DNA from: Curvularia sp. ZM96
Lineage: Eukaryota; Ascomycota; Dothideomycetes; Pleosporales; Pleosporaceae
NCBI GenBank assembly: GCA_022457065.1
Contig: JAJGBQ010000007.1
Span: 2,506,501-2,570,500, forward strand
Direction: 5' to 3'
DNA: 64,000 bases
The notes under the pieces: generated by a model
Told to the model about the DNA's origin: nothing
Database searches by the model: none
Seen by the model: only the letters and a program-made list of their open reading frames with translations
Program-made: the position numbers and the translations under genes
Part shown: positions 35,263 to 47,062 of the stretch, piece by piece
Numbering within the stretch: the first letter of the stretch is position 1
Layout: every line of letters begins with the position of its first letter

Positions 35263-37150
35263 GGTGAAGCGACAGCTGGAGCAGGAGTCTGAGGGTATTC
35301 GGATTCCTACTAAATGAGTAACGATAGCGGGCCGACCGGATGTAAAACTGGTACAAATGACAGGTGAACACAACGGACTGAATTTCCATTTGATCCGGTT
35401 ATCTGCTTTTAAGCTTAGAAACGAAAAAGAAGCTCGGCTGATGAGCTCACTGCACGCGGTGTCGCTGATGATGCCCTAGTTGTGGTCCGCCATCCCTCAA
35501 ACCACACATACAGTAGCGCAGCTTGTGACACCGCGATGCCGAGTGGGAGCTGCGGTGCTGACAAACGGGATGATCCCAAGTGGTGTCCTAAATATTATGT
35601 GGCGAAGTAGTTGGACGCGCATGCCACTAAAGACGATCCTATAATTAGCATGTGTGGTCGTTTCATATGTAGTGTCTCCAATTTAGTCCGAGGGTACGCA
35701 GGTGCTTGAGTGCATCTGTTTGTGTTCTCGTCCCATACGAGATTTTTACAGTGTGGTTAGTCAGAAGAGGCTCTAGATCTATATATAGTACGAAAGCTAG
35801 GCGTAGACGTTCGCACCCATCACGGCTACTGAGCTCAGATATAGTCAGTTATTACTTATATAGCTTTCGAATCATCCATCAATAGCTTCTGCTCCCAGAG
35901 CTTGACCAATACTCTGCCAACAACATCCTTCACTACTTGCAATTCGATCTACCAGCACAATGTGCATTTGCATCATTCTCATCCGACTAAAAACCTCCTC
36001 GATTTTCGGCAAACACAGAATATCAACAATGAGTCATAGCGGACACGGAGACGAGGAGCGAGCCACCGCTATAAGAATCATTAATCACAAACCTCGTCCA
36101 CGAGCCCACATGTCTGAGGAGAAGACCCCTAGCGGCCTAGATGGTTGCTCGGTTGAGTGACCGTAACAGGCTGGTATTTCAACGTAGAGCGAGCACTTGA
36201 TAGATTTAGTACGAACAAGGAAATAGAGGGCCTTGTTATAGAAATAACAATTTGATGATTTAGAAGCAGGAAGAGGTGTTGTGTGGCGGTTGTTCCATTT
36301 AGTCTTCTTTCAGCGCTCTATGCCGTCACAGCCGTGGTAGCTTCTTTTCAAGACATTCGTCGCTACGCCTGAAGATATGAGCCTTGATTATGCACTTTAC
36401 AGGGATATATTTGTCAAGAAGGTTTCGACGTACTACAAAGGTGATTATTGGTCTTGTAACAACGGCACCAAGCTAGCTGCATGGTAAATATCCACTTGAT
36501 TAGATTTGAGCGGGTGGGTTACTACTATTTAGTTGGTATTCGCCGCTGTGCAAGTAGTCAACTGAAATCAATGAAAGTAACACTATCCTCGCTAATTTAT
36601 GTAGATACTTACACCCGCCTGGATAGCGATGGGCCGCTGTTATGACATGCAAATGAATGTCGTGATTCTGGATTGAACAATTTATATTCGTTCCCATCAA
36701 ACAAGCGAAAGGTATCGCACGGGAGATTTCCCTAGCCCTCAAAAAGGAGTGCCAAAGCTCAAAATTGTCTCAGGTTATTTCCACTGCTTACATTAACGCT
36801 ATGCCATGCCGATCCCCAAGAAAAAGCAAATCCTAAATAAATATTGGGTACTAACCAAGTTGAATAGCATGCGAGACCAAAACAACAGAATTTGAGGATG
36901 AATTCACGCAGTTTTAGCGACCAAACAGCTAAGTGAACAGAAGGGTCTATTTGAGGTACGAAAACATCAGTCACTTGCCAATTCGCGAATAGAAAGCAAA
37001 TAGCAAAAACTAAACAAGAAAGAGCAGATACCAAATTATAGAGAACAAGCGCAAGGAAGATACCGAATGTAAGAGAGCAAGGGAACAAGAAGAAAATAGC
37101 AGGTGAGTGAGCCTTCCGGAACTGGCCGTTGACCCGGAACGAAGCGGTCC
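35263..37150. other. long gene-poor stretch
   Basis: A 109-codon hydrophobic frame (36759-37088, minus) and a 66-codon frame (35960-36160, plus) are the longest, but neither has splice or domain support. TATATATAG occurs near 35782. Confidence 0.4.
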
Positions 37151-37841
37151 CTACTGATGTAAATCGACACTCTCATCGTCATGCACGTCGCTTCTCATTG
37201 CACGCTTATCTTTGTCGTCATTGAGTCGTGCTCTCTTCTTTCTGCGTGCCTTGTTCTTACAGGGCTCATGTACGTCGACCTTCTCCCCATCTCTTTCCTC
37301 CTCCGAAGTTACTGCACGTTTCCTTTTTTGTCCATATGTTCGGTCCCGAATTTGAATTTGACTGGAACTGCCGCTGTCATTATGATCCGATTCACTTGGG
37401 TGTTCCGAAACGCTGTGCTCTAAGCCTGCCAGTTTCTTGCGTTTGTTTGCTATAGATATGTCAGACAAGAGTTCAGTACCCGCATCCAGACGATGTTCTC
37501 TTGTAACTTTGGCAATCGATCGAGAACTTCGATTATTGGAGCACACATACCGCTATCATCGCTTGCAATTGCGTTCGATGCATTAGATGATTGAACTTCT
37601 ATTTGCTCGTCTCCATAAGCGGTTTTGTCTTGGAAAGCTGATCGATTTGAAGAGGGGCCATGTTCAGGCTTTTCTGCCCCAGTGGACGCTCCGCGATTTT
37701 CTTTAGGATCCTGAAATGATCAGCAGCCAATATATTTAGGTTGCGATTAATACAAAAACGTACAAGATTGAAGTCATCGTCTATGACACTGGGCGAACCT
37801 TTCGGTACGAGTGTTTCATCGTCTTCCGTGGATGAAAACAT
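37151..37841 (-). CDS. disordered, highly charged probable nuclear protein, three exons
   Basis: Minus-strand model: exons 37764-37841, 37551-37710 and 37151-37506 with introns of 53 and 44 bp (GTACGT...TTTCAG and GTATGT...CAAAG). Phases agree and give 197 residues. There is no folded domain: the N-terminal part is acidic (STEDDET, SVIDDDFNL), the middle is Ser/Asn-rich, and the C-terminal part alternates basic clusters (GQKRKRAV, KARRKKRAR) with acidic ones. The basic clusters look like nuclear localisation signals. I do not recognise the family. A further frame lies immediately upstream (37844-38230), so this may be the 3' part of a longer gene; the ATG used is then only an internal Met. 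Confidence 0.45.
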
Positions 37842-37843
37842 CC

Positions 37844-38230
37844 TTATGTGGTATTGTAGATGTATTTAGTAGGCGAAAGTGAAGAAGTCTGAAGAGAGAA
37901 AGAGAGAACTGATCTATCATGAGAATTTGCGTTGAGAGTATCCTTTATACCCCCTTTCTGCTCATCTCCAGTCATGTAGTGATACCTACGCCTCAATGCT
38001 ACAGAGCCTAGCGAAATGACGAAGATTATGCCTTGCATGCATGCTTACGCGTTCTTCGTATATTCTACATGAGTAATGGTCATGCTTCTGCTCCTTTTTT
38101 TGCCGTCCGGGCGAGTTTCATACACTAGTGCCAGATTGCAGGTTTTTAAGGATTTCCATACAAATTCCCAATCTGGACTCAGTTCATTGCTTAGCCGGAT
38201 AATTTGGTTTCGTTGTTGCACGAGGGGCAT
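37844..38230 (-). CDS. possible two-exon small gene or upstream part of next gene
   Basis: The frame from Met 38230 ends at TAA 38045, but GTAAGC overlaps that stop and could be a donor. Splicing by about 63 bp to GCGTAG joins it in phase to a frame ending at 37844, three bases before the ATG of the 37151-37841 gene. The first exon holds LSPDWEFVWKSLKTCN and a basic DGKKRSRS run. No family recognised. It may be one gene with the next entry, but I could not find the joining intron. Confidence 0.25.
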
Positions 38231-39207
38231 CGTATAAGATTGTCAGGTATCACAGGGTATGCTCGCAAGATGACCAGTTATATCATTTCTCTTATGAGGC
38301 AATCGCCCGTTAGTATGAGTTGCGATGTCACGTGCACGTGATTGTGATGCTCCCAGCACTTCTGTTTGGCAATAGGTAACCAGATTACCCCTTTCTCACT
38401 CTATCTCCGTCCGTCGCATGATACAATGAATTCCCAATATTTTGGACGCTTTTGGTAGATTCGCTTTCTCGTATAACGATTCATGCATGGTTTCAGTGCA
38501 TAAATTTAAAGGCAATGATGTCTGCGTAGAGGGTAGAGCTTTCCAGAACCAATTCGGACGAACTACCATGTTGGACTGTACAGCCTTGATCACTATACCC
38601 TTCTGGGAAACGGACCTAAAGGGCAGCGCCTACGTACACAGGTGGATGAAACCTTCAGAAGCGTGATGACACCTGATATGCTAACGGTCACCTTCCCCTT
38701 TGAGTACGGCATTAACCTCGACGTCGACATGACGTGGCATTCAGCCTGCAATGTGTCTCATGCGAGTGCTGGTGGCCATGTAGTTGCATTGATGCATAAA
38801 TGCATCAACACTCGACCGAAGATGTTGGTAAACCTACCGTCTGAGTGACATGCCAAGGCACTGTGATAGTAAGACGGACTAGTAGCGAGAAGTAGAATGT
38901 TTGATTGCCGGATGAAAAAACTATTATCCATGGCTTCAAACCGAGAACTGTAATTTTCGAGACAGATGGGCCTTCGGTAGCACACACTCGGTACCGTCTG
39001 CAGTCGTTTCATGGCTTGTCCGTCACCGAACTGTTATATGCGAGTAAGCACTGGAATAACTGTCACCAGGGCGCAATAAGGACTAAAATAAACATCAACG
39101 CTTGTGTTTGTAAGGGGGTTGCGAGCCGTCCAGTCCACTGTCTCCCAGTCGGTCCTTGCTGTCAAAATCGGATCCAAATGAGACCGCCCTCCATGTAGTA
39201 TCATATG
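38231..39207. other. intergenic, nothing secure
   Basis: Overlapping short plus-strand frames (38442-38666 and 38642-38848) could be exons, but I see neither a domain nor a clear intron joining them. Confidence 0.35.
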
Positions 39208-39405
39208 TGTATACATAGAGAACATGAGACGAGTAGACAGGCTTCGAGTTTTGGATAGAGTTTAGGATTAGCCCTCGCGACAGTGAGGCAATAGTTGACC
39301 GGTCCTTAGGCTTGTCATCCTGAATCGATCGCTTTGCATTAGTATCCAGTGCCTTTGCAGCCTTCACAGCCGGCTACTCAGCCAACAGTTTATTTTTAGT
39401 AGTTA
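39208..39405 (+). repeat. direct repeat left of TPR gene
   Basis: Matches 41912-42100 in the same orientation. Shared words in order include TAGACA, TTCGAGTTT, AGGATTAGCC, CGCGACAG, TGACCGGTCCTT, ATCCTGAAT, GATCGCT, TTTGCAGCCTTC and CTACTCAG. Differences are many, often C/T or G/A, so the duplication is old. Confidence 0.75.
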
Positions 39406-39694
39406 CTCGACTAATATGCAGAGACAAGAGCGCACTAGGCACATATATGCATCATCTCCGAGAAACAGGGGCGTGAATCCTACGTTACGCGTCTTTTTGA
39501 TGCAGTATGAACTAGGCAGGGTTGAAAGCGTCTATACTCTATGGGAAGGTATGCCTGGGCCACGGTATCGATTCGCATAAATAGCTTGAACGTCTCGCAA
39601 AGACTCTCCGTACTCCAAAACTTTGTCATTTGCAACGCTCCAACTTCGGACTTCTTTCTTCCCACGATACGGCAGTCTCTTTCTCAACATCAAT

Positions 39695-40909
39695 ATGTCA
39701 GCGCTTGCTTTGGTAGACACCAATGCTACGCTAATGACGCTTCACCACGCAGAACCCCGCGATACTATACCGAATCCAGTCATGCAGCAACAAACGTTCA
39801 CACAGCCAGATGGGTTGAGAGAGCAATTGGTCCCTCTCTTGCCTGCAGAGCCGCCGATAAAAGTCGTAAGCATGTTGGCGGGGCTATTCTCCAAGGAAGA
39901 CAAACACAAAAAGGCGGAAACAATGTACAAATGCATACTGGCAAGATACAAGAAAACACTCGGGCCTGAGCACCCAGACACGCTAAGAACCATGGACGAC
40001 TTGGCAGGAGCGTTGGCCAACCAACACAACCACAAAGAGGCAGAAGCAATTTTCAGACAGCTGCTAGCAAGATACGAGAAGGTGCTCGGGTTTGAGCACC
40101 CAGACACGCTAAGGACTAAAGGAAACTTGGGTGGCATGCTATACCGCCAAGGTCGGTACAACGAGGCAGAGGAGGTACTGACAAAGCTACTTTCAAAATA
40201 CGAGAAGATGCTCGGGTCTGAGGACCCAAACACGCTAAGCATTTCTGATGACTTGGCGGGAGCGCTTCGCAGACAAGGTCGGTACAACGAGGCAGAGGAG
40301 GTACTGACAAAGCTACTTTCAAAATACGAGAAGATGCTCGGGTCTGAGGATCCACATACGCAAAGAATCGGGCTAAGCTTGGTTGATGTGCTATGCTGCC
40401 AAGAAAAGGACAGCGAGGCAGAAGCGCTCTTGAGACAATTGCTAGCAAGATACGAGAAGTCACTTGGGAATGAGGATGAAGCCACACTAGATATTAGGAT
40501 GTACTTAGCCTTCCTGCTAGACATACAGGATAAGGATGAAGAAGCGGAATCGATGTACAAACCTACGCTGGCAGCATGCTGGAAGGTATCTGGACCTGGG
40601 CACCCACGCACGCGGAGAATAGCAATTGCCTTCGCATATTTTTTACACAGTGACAGGCAAGGTCGATGCAAGGAGGGAATTGCCATCATCAAACAATTGC
40701 TGGCAGAGGAGAAGGGCTCGCTTGGGAATGAGCATCCAGACACGCGAAGGTGCGCGGAGGACTTGGCAAAAGAAGAAAAGAGGATGTCGCGGGATCGAAA
40801 AAAAGGCAGCGCCGAGAAGTATACTGGAAAAGGACATGTCAAGACCAGGAAAAGAGGCAGGGAATTGCCAGACGGGGCGAATGAGATAACAAAGAAGAGG
40901 AAGGTATGA
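39695..40909 (+). CDS. TPR-repeat protein with C-terminal nuclear localisation signal
   Basis: Intronless, 404 residues from Met 39695 (the frame is open to 39623). After a 60-residue lead there are about seven kinesin-light-chain-type TPR units of 42 residues (A-x-x-L-x-x-Q-x-x-(Y/H)-x-E-A-E-x-(x)-(L/Y)-x-(x)-L-L-x-(R/K)-Y-E-K-x-L-G-x-E-(H/D)-P-x-T). Units 3 and 4 share a nearly identical YNEAEEVLTKLLSKYEKMLG stretch. The C-terminal 50 residues are strongly basic and end in a bipartite-like signal (KTRKRGRE...TKKRKV). The same repeat type forms the sensor end of the receptors in this window, but here there is no NB-ARC or effector domain. It could be a stand-alone adaptor, or a receptor tail that lost its head. 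Direct repeats flank it at 39208-39405 and 41912-42100. A long antisense frame is a shadow. Confidence 0.8.
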   Translation: MSALALVDTNATLMTLHHAEPRDTIPNPVMQQQTFTQPDGLREQLVPLLPAEPPIKVVSMLAGLFSKEDKHKKAETMYKCILARYKKTLGPEHPDTLRTMDDLAGALANQHNHKEAEAIFRQLLARYEKVLGFEHPDTLRTKGNLGGMLYRQGRYNEAEEVLTKLLSKYEKMLGSEDPNTLSISDDLAGALRRQGRYNEAEEVLTKLLSKYEKMLGSEDPHTQRIGLSLVDVLCCQEKDSEAEALLRQLLARYEKSLGNEDEATLDIRMYLAFLLDIQDKDEEAESMYKPTLAACWKVSGPGHPRTRRIAIAFAYFLHSDRQGRCKEGIAIIKQLLAEEKGSLGNEHPDTRRCAEDLAKEEKRMSRDRKKGSAEKYTGKGHVKTRKRGRELPDGANEITKKRKV

Positions 40910-41124
40910 GGTGGCGGAAAGGTCTCTAGTTTCTTACATGAATCTCAATATAAGCCATAATTCTGACGTCAGGTTATAAAAGTCTGGTCTCGACTCGTGA
41001 ATCCAAAGATCAAAAACCTCGCTGCAGTTCCTCACGTCTCATCAATCCGTCTTCAGATTTCTTTATGCGTTTTGTCTCTCCAGTGAAGCTGTAGCCCACA
41101 TGTGAAATTCTTTATGATCTATAC

Positions 41125-41572
41125 CAGAGTTGTCAACAATCAAGCCAAGCCAAGCTCAGCCTCCGGCTTGGCTTGGCTTGATACTTTGCCTCTGACAGCC
41201 GGATTGTCTTGGCTTGACTGGATTTTAGCTCGGCTTGGCTTGATAGGATTGACTGGCTTGCAAGCCGATTAGTAATCAAATATAAAGTATGAAAGGAGGT
41301 GGCTGGATAGGGGGCTGGACAGAGGACTGGAAATCGTCACGTGACTGCTCACGTAACCGATTATATAATACGTCACGTGATCGGTTACATAAACAATGAC
41401 GTAACTGCTGCTCCTACCTCAACACCAAATCTAGCTATACAGATCCACCTTTAATCACGTGCAAGCCCGTCAAGCCGCTATCAAGCTCAACCTTCAGCTA
41501 GGCTTGGCTTGGCTCGGCTTGATCGGCTCGGTTTGATAGTCTTGCAAGCGGGCTTGATTGTTGCCAGGTCTG
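41125..41572. mobile_element. hAT-type MITE, 448 bp
   Basis: Flanked by a perfect 8-bp duplication ATCTATAC (41117-41124 and 41573-41580). Ends are CAGAGTTGTCAACAATC and GATTGTTGCCAGGTCTG. Both ends carry CAAGCC/GGCTTG repeats like those in the 30.1 kb element. The centre, about 41280-41450, is unrelated low-GC DNA with several TCACGTGA/CACGTGAT words. Confidence 0.85.
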
Positions 41573-41717
41573 ATCTATACACTCACATTGCTTAGTATAG
41601 TCATCCTTTTTAGCACCTGTCGAATTCTTTTAGCTAAAACAGACTCTTTGCAAGCTTGGCCTTGCCATGGCATGTTGACTTAGGAGTCTCATGCGGCTGA
41701 CGTACGTATCTAAGCAC

Positions 41718-41865
41718 CAGAGATGTCAACAATCAAGCTCATCAAGCCGAGTCTAACCTCATATAGCAATCTGCTAGCTTTAAAGGTTAGACCTGAACCA
41801 AAAGATCTAGCAGACTACCGTATTACGTTAGCCCGGCTTGATCAGCTTGATTGTTGACATCTCTG
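41718..41865. mobile_element. hAT-type MITE, 148 bp
   Basis: Perfect 8-bp duplication CTAAGCAC at 41710-41717 and 41866-41873. Terminal inverted repeats of about 35 bp begin CAGAGATGTCAACAATC and differ at only about three positions. It shares the CAACAATCAAGC terminus with the other two MITEs but has its own interior. Confidence 0.9.
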
Positions 41866-41911
41866 CTAAGCACAAATTCATTAGACAGTACAAAAAAATC
41901 ATCTTTGGGTG

Positions 41912-42100
41912 CATATAGACATGGCAGGTGTAGACAAGTTTCGAGTTTCTGCTAGAGTTCAGGATTAGCCTTCGCGACAGCAAAGAAATAGCTGACCGGT
42001 CCTTGAGCTTGTTATCCTGAATTGATCGCTACGCAGTATCCTGTATATTTGCAGCCTTCGAAGCCTGCTACTCAGTCAACAACATGCACTAAAGTAGTTC
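41912..42100 (+). repeat. direct repeat right of TPR gene
   Basis: Second copy of 39208-39405, same orientation, about 2.7 kb away. See that entry. Confidence 0.75.
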
Positions 42101-42573
42101 CCTAGACGGATGGGGATGGGTAAACATCTCAGCCCATTGGCCGTCCGCATAAGAGTGGCTTGGGAATGTAATACCACGCATCCTTCACTCGCATGTTCGT
42201 GCTCCACAGGCTGGTGTGAGTGCAGGACCGCCATACAATCAGCGACCTGGCACAAACTGCCCCTAGTTCCTTAACTGTTCAATGACCAACAAAGCCAAGA
42301 GATGGATGAGGCAGATACCAATAAATCCCTTGGGCCAAGGCGAGTCTTTCATTCATCTACCCTACCCAATTCAGATAGCATATCCGCCTCAATGAGGCGG
42401 GCTTCCTAAGAACATGCGATCAACGTCACTTCATGCTAGGAGTCACCAGAATCCTCTTCGACTAGTGCAGATACTTTTGGATAGCGACCAAACAACATGC
42501 GTGATTGCAAAGCCCCCTATACATTGACCGAGATGTGCTCAAAAACAGATGAAGAAAGAAGGACAGGGTTAGA
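42101..42573. other. intergenic, nothing recognised
   Basis: No supported gene or repeat. Confidence 0.4.
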
Positions 42574-43278
42574 TCACATCTTCGACTTCGAAAGCTGCGC
42601 CTGAAGCTCATCGATCTGCTTCTGCAGATCGGCCTTCTTCTTTGGCTTCTCCTTATCAACGTGCACGTTCTCTCCAGGCAAATCACCCTTATCGTCGAGC
42701 ACCATTCCCTTCTCTACCAGCATCTTCTCGACCGCGGGTACGAGCTCAGCAAACGACTTAACAAAGGGAATATCGTAGCGGCGACACGTCAGCTCCACGT
42801 TACCGCCTTTCCAGTACTCATCGCCGCAGCACACGACGACCTTGCCCGATCCCGCCCAGAGGCCCAGTTCGAGCAGCGAGACGGGGCTCTTAGTCATGAC
42901 GTCGAAGAAGAAGCAGATGACGTCTACCTGCTCGAGCGCGGCCAGCTCCCACTCTACCTGCGTCCGGAAATCCTCGTCGCGCGCGAGCGGCGTAGTGTTG
43001 GGGTTCCAATGGCCTCGGCGTGGATTGCAGACGGTAATAGGGAGGTGAGAGAGTAGGGCCGTCATGTGCTTCTGCCATTGGACAGCATTGCCCATTTCTA
43101 TGCTGCCGGCGGTGAAGACGCTGAATTTACGGTATGTAGGTGCATTGGGCGGCACACAGTGGACGAATTCCTTGTGGGGTGTAGGCAATGGAGAGGGGAG
43201 AGGAGGAAGCTGGTTCTTTACGTCTTCGATATCTCGGTCGATGTCTACGCTTCCTGGTGTGTTGGCTGCGGAAGTCAT
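42574..43278 (-). CDS. nucleoside 2-deoxyribosyltransferase-like protein
   Basis: Single exon. From Met 43278 it has 234 residues; the frame is open to a Met at 43431 that adds 51 polar residues. The core reads FSVFTAGSIEMG...WQ, then NPRRGHWNP, DFRTQVEWELAALEQVDVI, FFFDVMTKSPVSLLELGLWA and VVVCCGDEYWKGGNVELTCR. These are the marks of the nucleoside 2-deoxyribosyltransferase-like superfamily: Rossmann-type fold, GSI/GHWNP substrate loops and SLLELG with the catalytic Glu. The classical enzymes move the deoxyribose between bases; fungal members are uncharacterised and might act on other nucleotides or NAD-like substrates. A short coiled coil (LQKQIDELQAQLSKS) closes the protein. Undamaged, with more than 3 kb of empty DNA upstream. 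Confidence 0.85.
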   Translation of the reverse strand: MTSAANTPGSVDIDRDIEDVKNQLPPLPSPLPTPHKEFVHCVPPNAPTYRKFSVFTAGSIEMGNAVQWQKHMTALLSHLPITVCNPRRGHWNPNTTPLARDEDFRTQVEWELAALEQVDVICFFFDVMTKSPVSLLELGLWAGSGKVVVCCGDEYWKGGNVELTCRRYDIPFVKSFAELVPAVEKMLVEKGMVLDDKGDLPGENVHVDKEKPKKKADLQKQIDELQAQLSKSKM

Positions 43279-43431
43279 GTTGGTATTTCGCGTTTCTTCC
43301 GATGATGCTGTTGGCTTGGGGGTCTCTTCGTTTGATTCGCTATTCGTGTGGTCTATTTCGTGCAATTTTTGTTTAATAAGAAGCGGACGAGGTGGCGAAT
43401 CCACGACAGGTGGTAGGAGACTGTAGCGCAA

Positions 43432-46400
43432 TAAAATTGATTGAAACCCTGGAGGGGAACCATTAGTTGCTGTTACCTAGCACCTTGATCTAATATTTGA
43501 ATGGTGTGGATGGTCATACCTAGTTGCGCGAGGCTGTTTTAAATGCAAGTATTCAATCAAAATGCAGGCGTTTAATAACTGCTCCCACAATTGTTCGCAA
43601 ATGCGTGTACAGAGTAAAGGTGTGGTGGTTTGAAAAGGTGTTTTGATGCCAATGCGTACGGCAACTCAACTTCTTATCTACAAAGTACATGGTCATTGCG
43701 TTCGACTGCGGCAAGGCGTACTATCCGTTTTAGATGAGTCTTACGCATGATCGCTTGTTCATGCATTGATCCAGGGATTCGAAAACTTAGGGTGATGACA
43801 TCTCATGCAGCAATTGAGTATAGACAGCCATATGACTAGGTTGGTCCACTATTCGACTGTGCCACCGTAGATGACGTACTCTGCATCAGCCTCCCATATG
43901 AAGGCTGTGCATTAGTAGAAATGGTTACGTATCAAGGGTAAGCAGCCTGCAAAAGGTTACTGCAGATGTCGCGTACTGTACCGCCCTGGCAAGGTGCCCC
44001 ACCAGGTCAGATTAGTTGAGAGTGACTTATGCCACCTTGCTTAGCCCCTGGCATAGTTGAGACGAAATCTTTGACATGCAGGGGCTGGACCAAGCTCCCA
44101 CCTGTGACATCGTCGCTGATCGAGATGTCGAGGGTTCGTGTAGTTGCCCCGCGCTCACTCTAGCATGTAGTGCATAACGATGCGAGTGGATATTACTCAG
44201 TATTACATTCATGCACGCAACCCATGTCCGGGGGTGTTCACCCATAGAGCCAAAAACGCCGGCTGGCTAGTGCGGCTATATGGAAAATTGCTTGATGCAG
44301 GTTGTTGACCGGGCAGCAGTCTTCATAGAGAGCAAAAGCGGGTGACACAGCCGCATAGTGATTTGTGTGCAATGGTGAAACTAGGAAATTATCAGTTGCT
44401 GCCTAGCGGTTACAAATGCCGATTTCTCCTTTCAGAAAATAAGTTGCAATGGCCCGTGGACTGTTCTTCTCAGCCGCCTGGGACCACCAGTCTATATGTT
44501 ATGGCAAAAAGACAATTGCAGAGTCTTCCTTCGCTACAGTTCAATAAACGGCTAGAAGACGAACACCACGAGGCGTTGCAAGCGCATACTGCATCTTGGA
44601 GGGTGGTTTCGCTCAGCCTGGTTCTCACTGCGAGAAGAACAACCTGGAGCCAATAGGCCGGACTATCTCACGTATGCAAGTGCTGGTACCCTTTCCAAAT
44701 ATCATCTCGATTTAGGAGCAGAACCCTGGTACTACTGAAAAAGTGGTAAAGAATTTTGCAATCCTTGACGACATCGTTTGTGGTTTTGTTGCATTGGTGG
44801 CGCAATTTACGAATTGAGGCCCCTGTTTATGCCCGCTAAATATCACATGCATTCATCTAGTCCCAGTCGAGTAGCAGCCACCAGAACAAGAGACCAGTTC
44901 GCCACTGTAGAAAGATTGCCTGGTGTGTGGGAGGCATGCTATATCCTCACTGCATCTCTTCCTTGGCAGGAGGTCACAGCTTGGCAGGAGGTCAGGTCAC
45001 GTGACCGTCACCTCACGATAATCACCACTTTCTGACGTGGACCAAAGTTTTCTAGCCACTCGTCTTCTGCCAGGGAAGTGAACACTTCCTCTTGTCATTC
45101 GTATAAAACCCATGAGCATGGCCCTGGAGACACTCAGCTAGGCTGACGTTACAAGAAACAAGCAGAAGAATCCCTTCATAGCTGATATAGTCGCTAGCAA
45201 ATTTGGCTTCCACCCTGCACACTCACAGATTCATGCTCAGTCACCCTCACAAGTCTCACTAACCTCCTTCCCGCTGCCCGTTTTTATCCCTACACTCACT
45301 GATCGTATCTCACGTAATTTGGCGGGGCGAATTTAGAATTGCAATTGAAGGCATTCCAAGCCACGTGAACTGAATCAGGAGAGTGGAGACTAACACAGTC
45401 ACAGATGGGCCACGGCAATTTTTCATCCGTAGGAGTATTACTCAATTTTCTTCCTAGGCATCAGCTTTTACTCGGAAGCCACCTTCCACACTCCGGATTG
45501 TTGATGCTCTAAGGGCCTTCGTGCTTTCTCTAAACTTGCAGGTTGTAAGAACGACCTCACCGCTGGGCCGAACCTCCTTCATATGAAACACTAACACAGG
45601 CTTGTCCAATGAGATGGTTTCGTCGCCTGATACCGTACTATCCTCTTCCTTCGGTCAGGAACGACAAATATCAAATCATTTGCGCTGAAATCGCGACTCA
45701 GTAGTCCTCAGCCAGTACCAGCTCCGAAGAGCTTGTTTGGACAAAGTTCCTTATCCCGCTCGCTGATTTGCTTCAGGTTTGCTGGGTGCGCCTGAAGTAT
45801 CGATGATTAAACTATTGTACTGTCAAGCTGAGGATCGATATGCGCGTTGTTAATGGACAACACCATGTCTCTTCCTTGCGGTTCGTCGACTTCCTCAGCT
45901 TATGGATGCACTCTTGTCTGCAAAATTGATCCGCCGTAGGGCAGAGGTACTGAGTGCATCGGCAAAGAGCTCTGTCGCAGCAGTCGCCAGCCAGTAGATT
46001 GCCGGAGCCCACCTTGTTTGCACAGCTTGTGTTTTGCTCGAATGTCGCGCCCACGACACACGAATCGAAAAAACGTGGATTGCGAAGCCGATCCGCTGTG
46101 TCAAAGGCCCTACGGTAAGGATAGCGTACTGGAGCAAGACGCCAGGCAGCGAAAAGAACGGTTCAGCGCCTAACTGTAAATAATGTACTTTTGAAAAGGT
46201 TGGAAAGAGTGATCGATTTGTTTGGGCAGAAGATCGCCACTATATACGCGCTAAGCTAGTTCGGGTAATGCCTGCATAACTGAATGCATAACTCACAACA
46301 ACTTTCAGTGGGGGGTATAGAGATAGAGAAAGTAGGGAAAGTCAAGATCAAGTTTGTGGACATGAACATGAAGGGGAGGAAAGGAGTAGGTTGGTGTTTG

Positions 46401-46812
46401 GTGTTTGGGGGGCATTTGGCATCGCGCCGTACAGTCGGGCAGTTAACTGTCTCCTCTCACCTCCGCGACAGCCCCACAGCGTTACCTAGAGGTAGACAAC
46501 TGGATGATACAGTCGTTAGCGAATGCGGCTTCACCTCTGCGTGTAGCATTCCACAAAATCAGTCATCTTTAGATCGATGACTGACCAATCACGTCAACTA
46601 TTCCGTAGCAGAAATCTAGCGCTAAGTCATATATGGAGAGTGAGACAGTTCAAAACCGTTGCGCAGCTGTGCGTAGGGGTGAAGCCGCAATCGCTAGCGA
46701 CTGTAACTACAGTAACGTACTGTGCTTACAATTAGTACATGCGCTTTCTGTAGTAGCCCGATGCACCGAGGAGCGACGTGCTTTACATCATCTCACTGCC
46801 TTTGGCACTCCA
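43432..46812. other. long gene-free stretch
   Basis: About 3.4 kb with only short frames (up to 104 codons) lacking domains or consistent splicing. I see no tRNA or rRNA. A small tandem GGCAGGAGGTCA(C/G) is at about 44966-44995. Confidence 0.45.
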
Positions 46813-47062
46813 CTAGGTGTCATCACGAGTGGTCTGAGTAGACTGCAATGAATCCTCCTGCCGAGACGGGCTCTGGAACCGACGACGCGGAACCGACGAT
46901 GCGTAGAAGTGCTTGTATAGACTATGGCCCTTAGTTATTGGTCTGTTCTCTTGCGGTAAGCAACGTCACGAACGACGGGCTTCTGTGCGCTTTTTAGTAG
47001 TTGATTTAAGGTTTCTTGTGCGACAACTCCTGTTCAAGCAGGGCCGCCAAGGCTGCACCGTG
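46813..47062 (+). repeat. dispersed repeat, copy 2
   Basis: Partner of 32650-32900 in opposite orientation. The copy contains a short local duplication (GGAACCGACGA twice near 46880-46900) absent from copy 1. Confidence 0.7.

Noticed and set aside
39742..40842. 366-codon minus-strand frame, Ser/Cys-rich
   Set aside because: It is the antisense shadow of the TPR gene; its repeats merely mirror the TPR units.
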